Origin: Flammeovirga sp. SJP92 | GTDB taxonomy: Bacteria; Bacteroidota; Bacteroidia; Cytophagales; Flammeovirgaceae | NCBI RefSeq assembly: GCF_001583495.1 | Contig: NZ_LQAQ01000098.1 | Span: 186,001-250,000, forward strand | Length of the DNA stretch: 64,000 bases | Reading direction: 5' to 3' | Shown: in pieces, positions 45,502-54,582 of the stretch | Position numbering within the stretch: the first letter of the stretch is position 1 | How the letters are laid out: each line of letters opens with the position of its first letter | Position numbers and translations under genes: made by a program | The notes under the pieces: generated by a model | Told to the model about the DNA's origin: nothing | Database searches by the model: none | The model's input: the letters and a program-made list of their open reading frames with translations, nothing else

Positions 45502-46479
45502 TTAAGAATTCACTTTGATCCTTTCAATTTCCCCCAAAATCGCCTTCAAAACATTAATCGCCACACTATTTCCAAACTGCTTATAAGCTTGATTATGGGC
45601 TGAAGTAATAATAAAATTATCATCAAACCCCTGAATACGGGCACACTCTCTCGGGGAGAGTTTTCTGATTTGATTACCTACTTTATATAAACCCGTTTTG
45701 TCTCCAACACCTCCTCCATAGGCAGATAACGTTATAGCATGACCGATGGGGTCGTAGATACGTTCTCCTTGACCGCCTTTGTTGACTCTTCCGATTTGTA
45801 TGGGGCGATTGGGTAAAATGACGTTTCCTTCTTTATCTTCTTTAGGTTTGTATTTTTTATAAATGTCGATGTCAGGGCGGTTGACAATCTTGGCATCAGG
45901 TTTTTGTTCGAGAAAGTCTTTTAGGCTAACATGTTTTTGATGAGGTAAAGGAAAGTGGAATTCATCGGTGGTGATATCTTTTCGGAAGCAGACAAAGTAA
46001 ATTCGTTTTCTGTTCTGAGGTAAACCAAATTCTGATGCATTCAACACTTTGTATTTTACATTGTACCCTAGCTCATCTAAAGTCTTGATGACTACTTGAA
46101 TGGTATTTCCTCCGTCATGTTTTTCAAAGTTCTTGACGTTTTCTAGAAAGAGTAATTTCGGTTGATGGTGCTTTACAATTCTCGCAATATCAAAAAATAA
46201 AGTACCGCGGGCATCTTCAAATCCTTTTTGTTTGCCTGATACAGAAAAGGCTTGGCAAGGAAAGCCAGCGCAAAGGATATCATGAGTAGGAATCTCTTTT
46301 TCATCAATCTGAGTGATATCACCGTGAGGTTGGATACCATAGTTGCGTTGGTAGGTTTTTACGGCAAATTTATCCCATTCAGAAGCAAAAACACATTCTG
46401 CTCCAAACGATGTCAACGCTTTATGAAAACCACCAATACCAGCAAATAGATCTATAAATTTTAATCCCTCTATCTTCAT
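45502..46479 (-). CDS. DNA (cytosine-5-)-methyltransferase, apparently orphan
   Basis: 325 residues, methylates C5 of cytosine in DNA using SAM. Motif I is DLFAGIGGFHKAL, motif IV GFPCQAFS with the catalytic Cys, motif VI FLENVKN, motif VIII LPQNRKRIYF, motif IX/X RECARIQGF and QFGNSVAINVL. The target recognition region is about 190-270, and its DNA specificity cannot be read from the sequence. No restriction endonuclease gene adjoins; the two genes downstream (membrane protein and HExxH protein) are not known partners. Either a solitary regulator-type methylase or a remnant of a modification system. Confidence 0.93.
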   Translation of the reverse strand: MKIEGLKFIDLFAGIGGFHKALTSFGAECVFASEWDKFAVKTYQRNYGIQPHGDITQIDEKEIPTHDILCAGFPCQAFSVSGKQKGFEDARGTLFFDIARIVKHHQPKLLFLENVKNFEKHDGGNTIQVVIKTLDELGYNVKYKVLNASEFGLPQNRKRIYFVCFRKDITTDEFHFPLPHQKHVSLKDFLEQKPDAKIVNRPDIDIYKKYKPKEDKEGNVILPNRPIQIGRVNKGGQGERIYDPIGHAITLSAYGGGVGDKTGLYKVGNQIRKLSPRECARIQGFDDNFIITSAHNQAYKQFGNSVAINVLKAILGEIERIKVNS

Positions 46480-46559
46480 CTTATCCCTTCAAAAAAATGA
46501 TATACGATATTAATAGATGCAAATGAATGAATCAACACTGCTGACTAATTGTTTGAAAA

Positions 46560-48245
46560 TTATTTTTCGTTGTAGGAGATATTATCAAAGAAAGTTTGAA
46601 AATCGACATCGGTATTATTGATTTCTAACTTTCTACGGAGTCGATATCTCGCCACTTGAATGGACTTCACACTTTGATGTGTAATGTTGGAAATATCTTT
46701 TGTACTTAAGTTTAATTTGAGGAATGCACAAAGCTTCTTTTCATTAGGAGAAAGGCTTGGAAATTTTTGATGCAATTTATCAAAGAAGTCGGAGTGCACT
46801 TGTTCAAAACGGTATTCCAATTCTTTCCAAACTTCTCCTTGATTGGCATTCTGGAGGTTATAAACAATCGATCGGATCTTCTTTTTATTATTACTGTCCA
46901 ACTCAGAATCAATACTCAGCAATTCTTCAGAGACCTTATTAATCAACTCGTTTTGTTGCATTAAGTGCATAATGTTTGTCGTCAATTCTTTGTCCTTAAA
47001 CTCTACTTGAGACTGCAATACTTTGTTTTGCTCTTGTGTGTATTGATGTTCAACCGTTTCTAGCTCTCTCGCAATATTAGCTTTTTCCTCGTTTTGCTTT
47101 GCGTTGATCATTTTCAAACGCTGAACTCTGAGTACCATCAAAATGATAGAAATAATACCAATAAAAAGGCACGTAAGAATGATAATAATCGTTTGCTGTT
47201 CTTCTTTCTCATGCAACAGCTGAATCTTTTCTAAAGCTTTGATTTGATTCTGTTCTAAGTCTGCAATTCCTTTGCTGTATCGCTGTTGAAGGAGCTCATC
47301 TGATGCTTTTTTGTACTCTTTGAAGTATTGAAATGCCTTTTCAGTTTGTCCATTTTTCTCAAAAAAAGTAGATAATCCGTAGTAGACATTTTTGAGGTCA
47401 ACAGGAGAGTTCACCTCATCTGCTTGCTCTATGGCTTTTAAATAAAACTTTTCGGCTTCTTTAAAACGACCTTGTTGAGAAGCAATATGTGCAAAGGCCA
47501 CTAATGAGTTGATTTCCCCTCTCTCATCATTCAATTCTTGTTTGATCTTATAAGAAGCTTCTAAAACCTCTAAAGCATCTTCATATCTTTTCTGATTGGC
47601 ATATTGATTCGAAAGGTTGTGCAGGGCTTTACTTTTCATAATCAATTGTGATTCATTTTTACACATTCTGATGACCTGATTGAAGAGGTGAATGGCTTTT
47701 TCAGGTTCATTGAGTTCATCATATAGTGTACCTTTATTGAGATAGAGGTGTGGGAGTAAATCGTTTTGAATATCTTCAGACAACTCTTTGACTGTAGCGA
47801 TGGCTTTGTCATATTCAGCTAACGCTTTAGGGTAATTTTTTTCCTGTTGATAAATCTGACATAAGTTGGTTTGTGATCTTACTTCCAACTCTTTGTTTTT
47901 GATTTTTCTAAATTGTTGAATAGCATTGAAGTAGGCTTCTCTTGCTTTGTAAGATTGCCCTTTGTAAAGATAGATATTGCCCTTGAGGTTGTATAATTCA
48001 CCCAAAAGCTGATCATCCTTATTTTCTTCGTAAAGCATTATGCCTTCAGTGGTATAATCTATTGCACGGTCCATGTCAACGGCAATAAACTTTTTCCCTA
48101 ACTGAAGCATTAATTCCCCTCTTTGATGAGGTTCAAAAGTATCTGAAAGTTTTTCTTGTAAACTGTCGATAGTGCTAGCGAAAATGGAAGTAGACGTAAA
48201 TACTATTAAAAAAAACGTATTGAAGTTCTTTATAAGTGATTTCAA
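46560..48245 (-). CDS. TPR regulator with LuxR-like DNA-binding domain
   Basis: 561 residues. A signal/anchor (FFLIVFTSTSIFAS), about seven TPR repeats (residues 40-320), one membrane helix at about 352-372 (IIIILTCLFIGIISIILMVL), a coiled coil, and a C-terminal helix-turn-helix (LSPNEKKLCAFLKLNLSTKDISNITHQSVKSIQVARYRLRRKL). The order suggests periplasmic TPR sensing and cytosolic DNA binding. This is a common Bacteroidota layout. It is divergent from the AraC regulator, with which it shares a 170-base control region. Confidence 0.85.
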   Translation of the reverse strand: MKSLIKNFNTFFLIVFTSTSIFASTIDSLQEKLSDTFEPHQRGELMLQLGKKFIAVDMDRAIDYTTEGIMLYEENKDDQLLGELYNLKGNIYLYKGQSYKAREAYFNAIQQFRKIKNKELEVRSQTNLCQIYQQEKNYPKALAEYDKAIATVKELSEDIQNDLLPHLYLNKGTLYDELNEPEKAIHLFNQVIRMCKNESQLIMKSKALHNLSNQYANQKRYEDALEVLEASYKIKQELNDERGEINSLVAFAHIASQQGRFKEAEKFYLKAIEQADEVNSPVDLKNVYYGLSTFFEKNGQTEKAFQYFKEYKKASDELLQQRYSKGIADLEQNQIKALEKIQLLHEKEEQQTIIIILTCLFIGIISIILMVLRVQRLKMINAKQNEEKANIARELETVEHQYTQEQNKVLQSQVEFKDKELTTNIMHLMQQNELINKVSEELLSIDSELDSNNKKKIRSIVYNLQNANQGEVWKELEYRFEQVHSDFFDKLHQKFPSLSPNEKKLCAFLKLNLSTKDISNITHQSVKSIQVARYRLRRKLEINNTDVDFQTFFDNISYNEK

Positions 48246-48415
48246 TGTTACAGCTGATTATAATTCGAAATTGGTAGCTTAGAAATGAAACGTTAAATTT
48301 ATCGATTTATCATCAATGTTTCATTTTGATTTTCTGTAATTTAACGAAAAATAGCCATTAACATAGTGCAGTTTGGAAATTTCAAATTGTTGTATGAATA
48401 ATAACCCGATTGTGG

Positions 48416-49285
48416 ATGAAAGAAGAAATAAAAAAATACGACTTCAGGAAGAATGAGGATGGATTGGAGTTTGAAATTGTTGATCTTCAAAAAATATTTA
48501 AAGAGAAAAATCATTTAATAACAACTTCACATCGTGCGAGATTTTATCATATTCTTTGGATTGAAAAAGGACACGGCACACACTATGTAGATTTTAAACC
48601 CATAAAAGTTGAAGACAATACCTTAATTTTTGTAGCGCAAAACTCCGTGAATCTCTACGATGCAAATGGCTATTATGAGGGAAAATCAATCATTTTCACC
48701 AACGATTTTTTCTGTCAAACCAAGTATGACTTTAGATATATTACGACCTCTATTTTATATAGTGACCTTTATGACGTCGCAAAATTATCACCTATTATTA
48801 ATAGAGAGGCATTAGAACTTATTTTCCACCAAATGAATCAAGAGGTGGAAAAGAAGAAAGATCAGGCTCAAAAAGAGGTCCTTCATAAATTACTTTACTT
48901 ATTCTTATTACAATCAGAAAGAGCATACCGAGAACAAGGTATACAAGAATTGGAACCTAGTCTCTATCTGACCAATGTGATCAACTTTAAAGAACACTTA
49001 GAAGAGTCTTATAAAAAAGAAAAAGGGGTGAAATGGTATGCGAATTCATTGAATTTGTCAGAGAAACAGTTGAATAAGTCAACCGCTGAAGTACTGTCAA
49101 AGTCACCCAAAAAGATCATTGATGAAAGAGTAGTTTTGGAAGCCAAAAGATTATTGGTGCATACGGATGAACCGGTAAAGGAAATTGCCTATGAGCTAGG
49201 GTATGACGAACCCACTAACTTCATCAAGTTCTTTAAAAGACATACGACTGTCACCCCTGCTGACTTTAGAGTAAAAAACAAGTAA
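48416..49285 (+). CDS. AraC family transcriptional regulator
   Basis: 289 residues from ATG 48416 (a TTG two codons earlier is the alternative). N-terminal cupin-like sensor domain (SHRARFYHILWIEKGHGTHYVDF, HxxxWxxxGxxxH pattern), C-terminal AraC helix-turn-helix pair (ANSLNLSEKQLNKSTAEVL; PVKEIAYELGYDEPTNFIKFFKRHTTVTPADF). The next gene (100 bases downstream, same strand) is a secreted SnoaL-like protein and is a natural target. Ligand unknown. Confidence 0.92.
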   Translation: MKEEIKKYDFRKNEDGLEFEIVDLQKIFKEKNHLITTSHRARFYHILWIEKGHGTHYVDFKPIKVEDNTLIFVAQNSVNLYDANGYYEGKSIIFTNDFFCQTKYDFRYITTSILYSDLYDVAKLSPIINREALELIFHQMNQEVEKKKDQAQKEVLHKLLYLFLLQSERAYREQGIQELEPSLYLTNVINFKEHLEESYKKEKGVKWYANSLNLSEKQLNKSTAEVLSKSPKKIIDERVVLEAKRLLVHTDEPVKEIAYELGYDEPTNFIKFFKRHTTVTPADFRVKNK

Positions 49286-49385
49286 GGCGTAAATGTATCA
49301 TTCAAGGGCGTAAATCTACCTTTATAAAACTTCCTCTATCCGCCACCTTTGTAATGTTGATTTTGTTAAACAAACATAGTAATCC

Positions 49386-50243
49386 ATGACAAAGAAAATA
49401 TACTCATTAGCCGTATTAATTATGGCTTTTTTATCAAGCTCAGCTCAAGATTCATCATCAAACTCTAGTAAAATGGAAGTATCGAACAAAGACAAGGTAG
49501 TAGCATTATTAAAAAGCATTGAAACAGGAGATTCAGCTCCTGCGGGTTATATCAACCCAAACAAATACATTCAGCATAATCAATCTGTAGCAGATGGTTT
49601 GGCCGGTTTTGGAGCGGTTTTACAGCAGTTGCCAGAAGGTTCAGCAAAGGCAAACACGGTAAGAGTGATCGAAGATGGAGATTTTGTAATCGCTCATACT
49701 GATTACAACTTCTTCGGGCCGAAAATCGGAATAGATATCTTTAGATTTGAAGATGGTCTGATTGTAGAACACTGGGACAACCTACAGGAGAAAGTCACTG
49801 AAACAGCTTCTGGAAGGTCTCAAATAGATGGTACAGCTGAGGTCAAGGATTTGGATAAAACGAAATCGAATAAAAAGATTGTCAAGCACTTTATTGATGA
49901 TGTTTTATTCGGAAAGCATCCTGAGAAAATCACGGATTATGTATCTACGGAAGAGTATTTACAGCATAACCCCAATGTAAAAGATGGTTTAGCCGGATTG
50001 GGTGAAGCTATTGAAGCTCTGAATAAGGCCGGAATGCCAATGGTTTACAAGAAAAATCACGCCTTATTTGGTGAAGGAAACTTTGTTATTGCTGTTTCTG
50101 AAGGGATTTTCATGAAAAAAGAGGTAGCATTCTATGATATTTTCAGACTAGAAGGTGGGAAAATCGTAGAACATTGGGATGCGATTCAAGAAATCCTTCC
50201 AGAATCGGAAGCGAAAAATTCAAACGGGAAATTTAATTTCTAA
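49386..50243 (+). CDS. Secreted protein with two SnoaL/NTF2-like domains
   Basis: 285 residues: signal peptide (LAVLIMAFLSSSAQ), then two similar domains of about 115 residues each. Domain 1 has YIQHNQSVADGLAGF and DIFRFEDGLIVEHWDNLQE; domain 2 has YLQHNPNVKDGLAGL and DIFRLEGGKIVEHWDAIQE. These are SnoaL-like folds, where the motif QHN and EHWD usually line the pocket. Substrate unknown; many SnoaL-like proteins are non-enzymatic or polyketide/steroid-type isomerases. The AraC regulator just upstream probably controls it. Confidence 0.85.
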   Translation: MTKKIYSLAVLIMAFLSSSAQDSSSNSSKMEVSNKDKVVALLKSIETGDSAPAGYINPNKYIQHNQSVADGLAGFGAVLQQLPEGSAKANTVRVIEDGDFVIAHTDYNFFGPKIGIDIFRFEDGLIVEHWDNLQEKVTETASGRSQIDGTAEVKDLDKTKSNKKIVKHFIDDVLFGKHPEKITDYVSTEEYLQHNPNVKDGLAGLGEAIEALNKAGMPMVYKKNHALFGEGNFVIAVSEGIFMKKEVAFYDIFRLEGGKIVEHWDAIQEILPESEAKNSNGKFNF

Positions 50244-50255
50244 ATTATAAAAGTC

Positions 50256-50651
50256 ATGTTGTTTATTGTAATACTTATTTCGGTGTTTTTATTGATTGTC
50301 TTTTTCAAAAAAGAAAGATGGATTAAGTATGGAAATTTGGAAGATAGTTTCGATTACACAATCAATAATCATCAATATTATATTGAAGAAGTATCTTTTA
50401 AAAACTATAATGAAGCCCTTTCAAAATACTTCAAAGTAGTGGAATCAATATCGAGATACGATAAGGCAATAAACCTAAAATATGATTTATACGATTGGGG
50501 ATTTTCAATTTTTCAGTTCAAAGATACCTTAATAGATGTTCGTTATTTTAGAAGTACGCATAGCATTCGGTTGATTAAAAGTAAACAGCCACTGAGTATT
50601 GAAGAGTACGAAAAAGACGATTTGGGGTATCATATGGAATTGAATCGTTAA
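50256..50651 (+). CDS. Hypothetical protein with N-terminal membrane helix
   Basis: 131 residues. One hydrophobic helix at the N-terminus (residues 2-18, LFIVILISVFLLIVFF) followed by KKERWIKYGN and a soluble domain with aromatic residues (YDLYDWGFSIFQF). Not recognised. It starts 12 bases behind the SnoaL-like gene and ends before a strong terminator, so it is probably the last gene of that operon. Confidence 0.6.
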   Translation: MLFIVILISVFLLIVFFKKERWIKYGNLEDSFDYTINNHQYYIEEVSFKNYNEALSKYFKVVESISRYDKAINLKYDLYDWGFSIFQFKDTLIDVRYFRSTHSIRLIKSKQPLSIEEYEKDDLGYHMELNR

Positions 50652-50661
50652 GATAAAATAG

Positions 50662-50706
50662 AAAAAGCACAAGTTAGGCAATAGGCTAGACTTGTGCTTT
50701 TTTGTT
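50662..50706 (+). terminator. Terminator after the SnoaL operon
   Basis: AAAAGCACAAGT (50663-50674) pairs with ACTTGTGCTTTT (50690-50701), loop of 15, T-run. Clear. Confidence 0.9.
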
Positions 50707-50720
50707 ACAAATCCATGTTT

Positions 50721-50859
50721 CAAGTGTTAAGCGTGAGCGTCACTTGGAACTACTCTGGCGAAGTCTCCCGACTTCGAAATATTTATGAATAAGGTGTTGA
50801 CTCATTCGAAGTCGGGAGACAATATTTATCACAAGTGACGCCTATCGGCTTAACACTTG
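50721..50859. repeat. Nested inverted-repeat element (MITE/REP-like)
   Basis: About 139 bases. Outer pair CAAGTGTTAAGC (50721-50732) with GCTTAACACTTG (50848-50859). Next pair GCGTCACTTG (50737-50746) with CAAGTGACGC (50832-50841). Inner pair GTCTCCCGACTTCGAA (50763-50778) with TTCGAAGTCGGGAGAC (50805-50820), a perfect 16-bp stem around a 26-base loop. Each end can also fold locally as CAAGTG...CACTTG. No ORF. Same overall length as the element at 19.55 kb, but a different sequence. Confidence 0.8.
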
Positions 50860-50904
50860 CGATATAGTTAAAAAACTAAGCTACTGACTTTTTTAATGCA
50901 ATTT

Positions 50905-51540
50905 CTAGAACGGTCTTCTACCGTTTTCTCCTCTTCCACCTCTTCGCCCTTTCTTTTTCATTGCCTCTCTCGCCTCTTTATAAATAGTCATTTGCTCTTC
51001 AGTAAGCACCTGAGAAAGCATCATTTCATGTTGTTTCATAACAGGTTCCAAAGCCTCTTTCATTGCTTCACGGTCTCCTTTATGTTGCTCTCTGATTTGT
51101 TTGAAAACTTGCTTTGAAGAAGCGTTGATTGCATCATATTTTTCCTTTTGATCTGGAGTAAGTTCAAGCTTTAATTCCAAAAGGTAAGCCTGCTTTTCAC
51201 CACGTTCCATCAACATGAATTTTTCATAAGAAGCATAAGTATCAGCATCAAGAATGCCTTTGGCTTTCATAAGATGTTTATCTCTAAGTTCATCTGTTTC
51301 AGCCTTAATTTTTGCTCGATCCGTTTCACCATCTTTTCTAGCAATCATGATGGTATTCATCACATCTTCTTGCAATTGGATATATAATTTGCCTAATTTT
51401 TTCTCAGTGCTTTCGTCTAATTTCAATTCTTTAGAAAGTTCTTTTGGGAACTCTTGTGGTGTGAATGACGGGAAATTTCTTTGCGCAAATACAAGACTGC
51501 TAAGGCTTAAAAGAAGGAATGTAAAAATTAGATTTTTCAT
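50905..51540 (-). CDS. Spy/CpxP-like periplasmic protein with RGG tail
   Basis: 211 residues. A signal peptide ends SSLVFAQ; the mature part is almost wholly helical and charged, with LTPDQKEKYD and LTEEQMTIYK (LTxxQ-type repeats typical of Spy/CpxP relatives). The tail reads KKKGRRGGRGENGRRPF, Gly/Arg-rich. Spy-type proteins are small periplasmic chaperones or metal sensors. It is 31 bases downstream of the outer-membrane receptor gene, whose tail (FGDRGGRGPKPF) is alike, so the pair is likely one system. Function inferred. Confidence 0.72.
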   Translation of the reverse strand: MKNLIFTFLLLSLSSLVFAQRNFPSFTPQEFPKELSKELKLDESTEKKLGKLYIQLQEDVMNTIMIARKDGETDRAKIKAETDELRDKHLMKAKGILDADTYASYEKFMLMERGEKQAYLLELKLELTPDQKEKYDAINASSKQVFKQIREQHKGDREAMKEALEPVMKQHEMMLSQVLTEEQMTIYKEAREAMKKKGRRGGRGENGRRPF

Positions 51541-51571
51541 TTTTGTGTATTTTTTAATAATGTAAATTTAT

Positions 51572-54358
51572 TTAAAATGGCTTCGGACCTCTGCCCCCTC
51601 TATCACCAAAACCTTTTTGATTGGTTTTTCCTTTAGGTCGATAAATAAAAGAAACCATAAAATAGCGTGGAAGCACATTGTAAGTACTCGTTTGAATAGA
51701 GCTTTCTGTTACCGTTCTGCTGATGCTACTGTTTTGATTAAGAATATCTGAAACGGAGAATCGGGCTTCCCCTCTCCTATTTTTGAACATTTTATAGGCG
51801 ATATGAGCATTCCATTTATAGATATTATCCTGAATCAAATCATCATCACCATTATAAATATTTCCAGTGAAAGAAGTATTCAAAATCAACCTTTCAATAG
51901 GTTCAACATTTATACTCGCTCTGATATTATTATGAAGGTAATTTCCGTTCAAGGAAGCATTTGCATTGTTGTTGATCCAGTGGTAAGTCCACATACTTGA
52001 GATATTGAAGTCGACTCTTTTACTGATATTACTTGATAATCGAATGCCTTGTCCCAATGACTTATCATATGTGAAAGAAGTGATATCGTTAGTGATACCC
52101 ACGTTTCTTGTGTAACTACCCATTGTCATGGAAGAAATATTGGTTTTGATGGGATTGATTGGTTTGGAGTAAACCATAATTCCTCTGGCATTGATGTAGC
52201 CGTCCAAGTTGATGGGGTAAGTATAAGAAGCACCTTTTCTCACTGGCACACCATTGATTGTGGTGTCATTTTCAGCAATAAAAGTATATTGAGTGACTTT
52301 ATTGTCGGTTTGTGTCGCCGATAGATTAATGAAGAACATTTCCTTTCTAGCGATATTGAAGTTTCTATAATTGAAACGCAACACATGACTTTCTTCTCCT
52401 TCCAAATAAGGGTTACCAGATGAAATATTTAATGGATCACTATAATCTACTACAGATTGTAAGTTGGTGACATTCGGTAAAGAGACATTTTTCTGATAAG
52501 AGAAACGTAATCTTTTACTTCTCGAAAATTTATAATTAATGGAAAGTGAAGGTAAGAAGTGACCAAAATTCGTAGTGGTATTCTCTTGAGTAGGATAAAT
52601 GCTTTCATTCAGTAAAGCCGAATACTGATACTGAAGTGAAGTGGTAATATTCAGTTTTTCTTTCTTGAAAAGTAACCCTGCTTCTGGTCTGTAAATATTT
52701 TGATTGGAGGTGAATGTATTCGAAAGTTCTTCAATAAAATCCCCTTCGTTAGCATCATCCATGATATCATACGTTCTAGTATTAACATCCTGCTTTTCCC
52801 AACTTTGAAAATAATTGAGCTTTAACTGAAGGTTTTTAGCCAGTTTTTCAGTGAATATTAAATTAGCTGATGTTCTGAATTTTTCAGTATCTCCTAGAAT
52901 TCTTTGAGCCGTAGAATCGTTTTCCGTATTATCTCCTTCAAAATAATTGATGTTGGTAAATACATCTTGATAGGTGTCGTCATTATGATAATACAATTTC
53001 CAGTCTAAGGTCAGCGTTCTGCCATTATCATTTAATTTATGTCGAATAAGGAAAGAGTTATTGATATCAGCGGAGTTGTTGGTGCTGAACTGTTTCATAT
53101 CAGAACTATTGAGATCTGTTCCGTCTTTCAAATAAGTATTCGATAAACTGCTGTTGGCACTGTTTCCATTTTCCATTTTAATGGATGGGCGAATACGAAT
53201 AGAGGTTTTAGGACTTAATTCATAATCCATTCTGAAATTAAAATTATGATTCTCTTTTCTTGAATCGATATCAAGAATTTCATCAACGATCTGATTACTG
53301 CTTTCAGAAACAAGGTATTCAGTAGAAGAAGCCTCATCGGTTACATTGTCCACCAACTTGTAACTATAGCTTCCTGTTACGTCAATTTTTTCACCCCAAG
53401 AATCAATATAATTAGTACCTAAAAGGTGAGAAGTATTAATACCATTAGATTTAGCTGAAATTTCCCCTGGAGTACCATTTCCACGACCTCTTCCTCCGCC
53501 TCTTCTTCTAGGACCACCCGATGAAAGGTTATCAGACATAAAACCTTGCTGATTGACATTATTACTCAAACCTGTAAATGAAAGACGTTGTTCTCCTTTG
53601 AAAATATTGATATTACCACCAGCACTATAACGTTCATCAGAACCATAACCCGCCTCAGCTTTCCCGAAATAAGCATATTTTGCATCTTTCTTCGTTACAA
53701 AATTGATGGCTTTAGTTCTGTTACCATCATCAAAACCCGTAAATTCTGCCTGATCACTTTTCTGATCAATGACCTGTACATAATCAATCATTTCGGCAGG
53801 AAGGTTTTGCATGGCACTTTTCGGGTCATCTCCAAAAAACTCTTTTCCATCCACAAGTACTTTTTTTACAGTTTCTCCTTCAGAAGTGACATTTCCATTT
53901 TCATCTCTGTCCATTCCTGGAATTTTGGAAACCAAATCTTCCGCTGTAGCATCTTCATGTGTTTTATAATTACTAGAAGAAAACTGAAGGGTATCCTCTT
54001 TTATCACAACAGGAACATCACCTACAATTTCAACTTCATTTAATTCTGTAAACATCGATTCCAAAGTAACGTCTAATTGGTTTGTCTTAGGAGTGACGGT
54101 TACCATTGAAGCATAATTTTTATACCCCAAATACATGGCCTCTAGCTTATATTTTCCAGCTTCTTTGAGCGTGATTTTATATTCTCCATCCAAATTAGAA
54201 AGGACTTGGTATTTATTATTTTCATTGGAAATAGTAATTAACGCATTGACTAATGCTTCTTTGTTGTCGCCTCCAGTCACCTTTCCTTGCAGAAGGATTT
54301 CTTGGGACCAAGCCGTTGTTGCGGATATGATTAAAAGGAGTAAAATTATAGGTTTCAT
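51572..54358 (-). CDS. Outer-membrane beta-barrel receptor (TonB-dependent-like)
   Basis: 928 residues from ATG 54358 (signal peptide MKPIILLLLIISATTAWSQ). A carboxypeptidase-regulatory-like domain (GKVTGGDNKEALVNALITISN), a plug domain (TAEDLVSKIPGMDRDENGNVTSEG), and a C-terminal barrel with the OMP_b-brl family layout. An unusual Gly/Arg run (GGPRRRGGGRGRG) lies near residue 285 in the barrel and another ends the protein. A GTG start 33 bases upstream exists but would precede the signal peptide. The substrate is unknown; the Spy-like gene follows as operon partner. Confidence 0.88.
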   Translation of the reverse strand: MKPIILLLLIISATTAWSQEILLQGKVTGGDNKEALVNALITISNENNKYQVLSNLDGEYKITLKEAGKYKLEAMYLGYKNYASMVTVTPKTNQLDVTLESMFTELNEVEIVGDVPVVIKEDTLQFSSSNYKTHEDATAEDLVSKIPGMDRDENGNVTSEGETVKKVLVDGKEFFGDDPKSAMQNLPAEMIDYVQVIDQKSDQAEFTGFDDGNRTKAINFVTKKDAKYAYFGKAEAGYGSDERYSAGGNINIFKGEQRLSFTGLSNNVNQQGFMSDNLSSGGPRRRGGGRGRGNGTPGEISAKSNGINTSHLLGTNYIDSWGEKIDVTGSYSYKLVDNVTDEASSTEYLVSESSNQIVDEILDIDSRKENHNFNFRMDYELSPKTSIRIRPSIKMENGNSANSSLSNTYLKDGTDLNSSDMKQFSTNNSADINNSFLIRHKLNDNGRTLTLDWKLYYHNDDTYQDVFTNINYFEGDNTENDSTAQRILGDTEKFRTSANLIFTEKLAKNLQLKLNYFQSWEKQDVNTRTYDIMDDANEGDFIEELSNTFTSNQNIYRPEAGLLFKKEKLNITTSLQYQYSALLNESIYPTQENTTTNFGHFLPSLSINYKFSRSKRLRFSYQKNVSLPNVTNLQSVVDYSDPLNISSGNPYLEGEESHVLRFNYRNFNIARKEMFFINLSATQTDNKVTQYTFIAENDTTINGVPVRKGASYTYPINLDGYINARGIMVYSKPINPIKTNISSMTMGSYTRNVGITNDITSFTYDKSLGQGIRLSSNISKRVDFNISSMWTYHWINNNANASLNGNYLHNNIRASINVEPIERLILNTSFTGNIYNGDDDLIQDNIYKWNAHIAYKMFKNRRGEARFSVSDILNQNSSISRTVTESSIQTSTYNVLPRYFMVSFIYRPKGKTNQKGFGDRGGRGPKPF

Positions 54359-54502
54359 TGTTATCGTAATGATGTTAGAAGGATAGTTCACTTGACTTAT
54401 TACAAAGAAACAGAACCTATAAATGTGTTTGAGAAATTTTCAACGAAGGGAGAGTTATTTTCAACTAATGAAAGTAGTAGTCATTAAATAAGAAGATTTA
54501 CA

Positions 54503-54534
54503 CAAAAAAAGCCCTGTAAAAAATTACAGGACTT
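54503..54534 (-). terminator. Minus-strand terminator after the lipoprotein gene
   Basis: CCTGTAA (54513-54519) and TTACAGG (54524-54530), extended by AAG/CTT, with a run of Ts on the minus strand. It lies 50 bases beyond the stop of the lipoprotein gene at 54583. Confidence 0.8.
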
Positions 54535-54582
54535 AGTGTTTTCTGGGTATAAAAGAATCATATCAATTCATAAAACAACGAT

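Noticed and set aside
53588-54043. 151-residue plus-strand ORF
   Set aside because: Lies fully inside the outer-membrane receptor gene, and its Ile/Phe/Ser-rich translation is a shadow of that gene.
54359-54391. Upstream GTG start for the receptor gene
   Set aside because: Would put 11 residues before an otherwise perfect signal peptide at ATG 54358.
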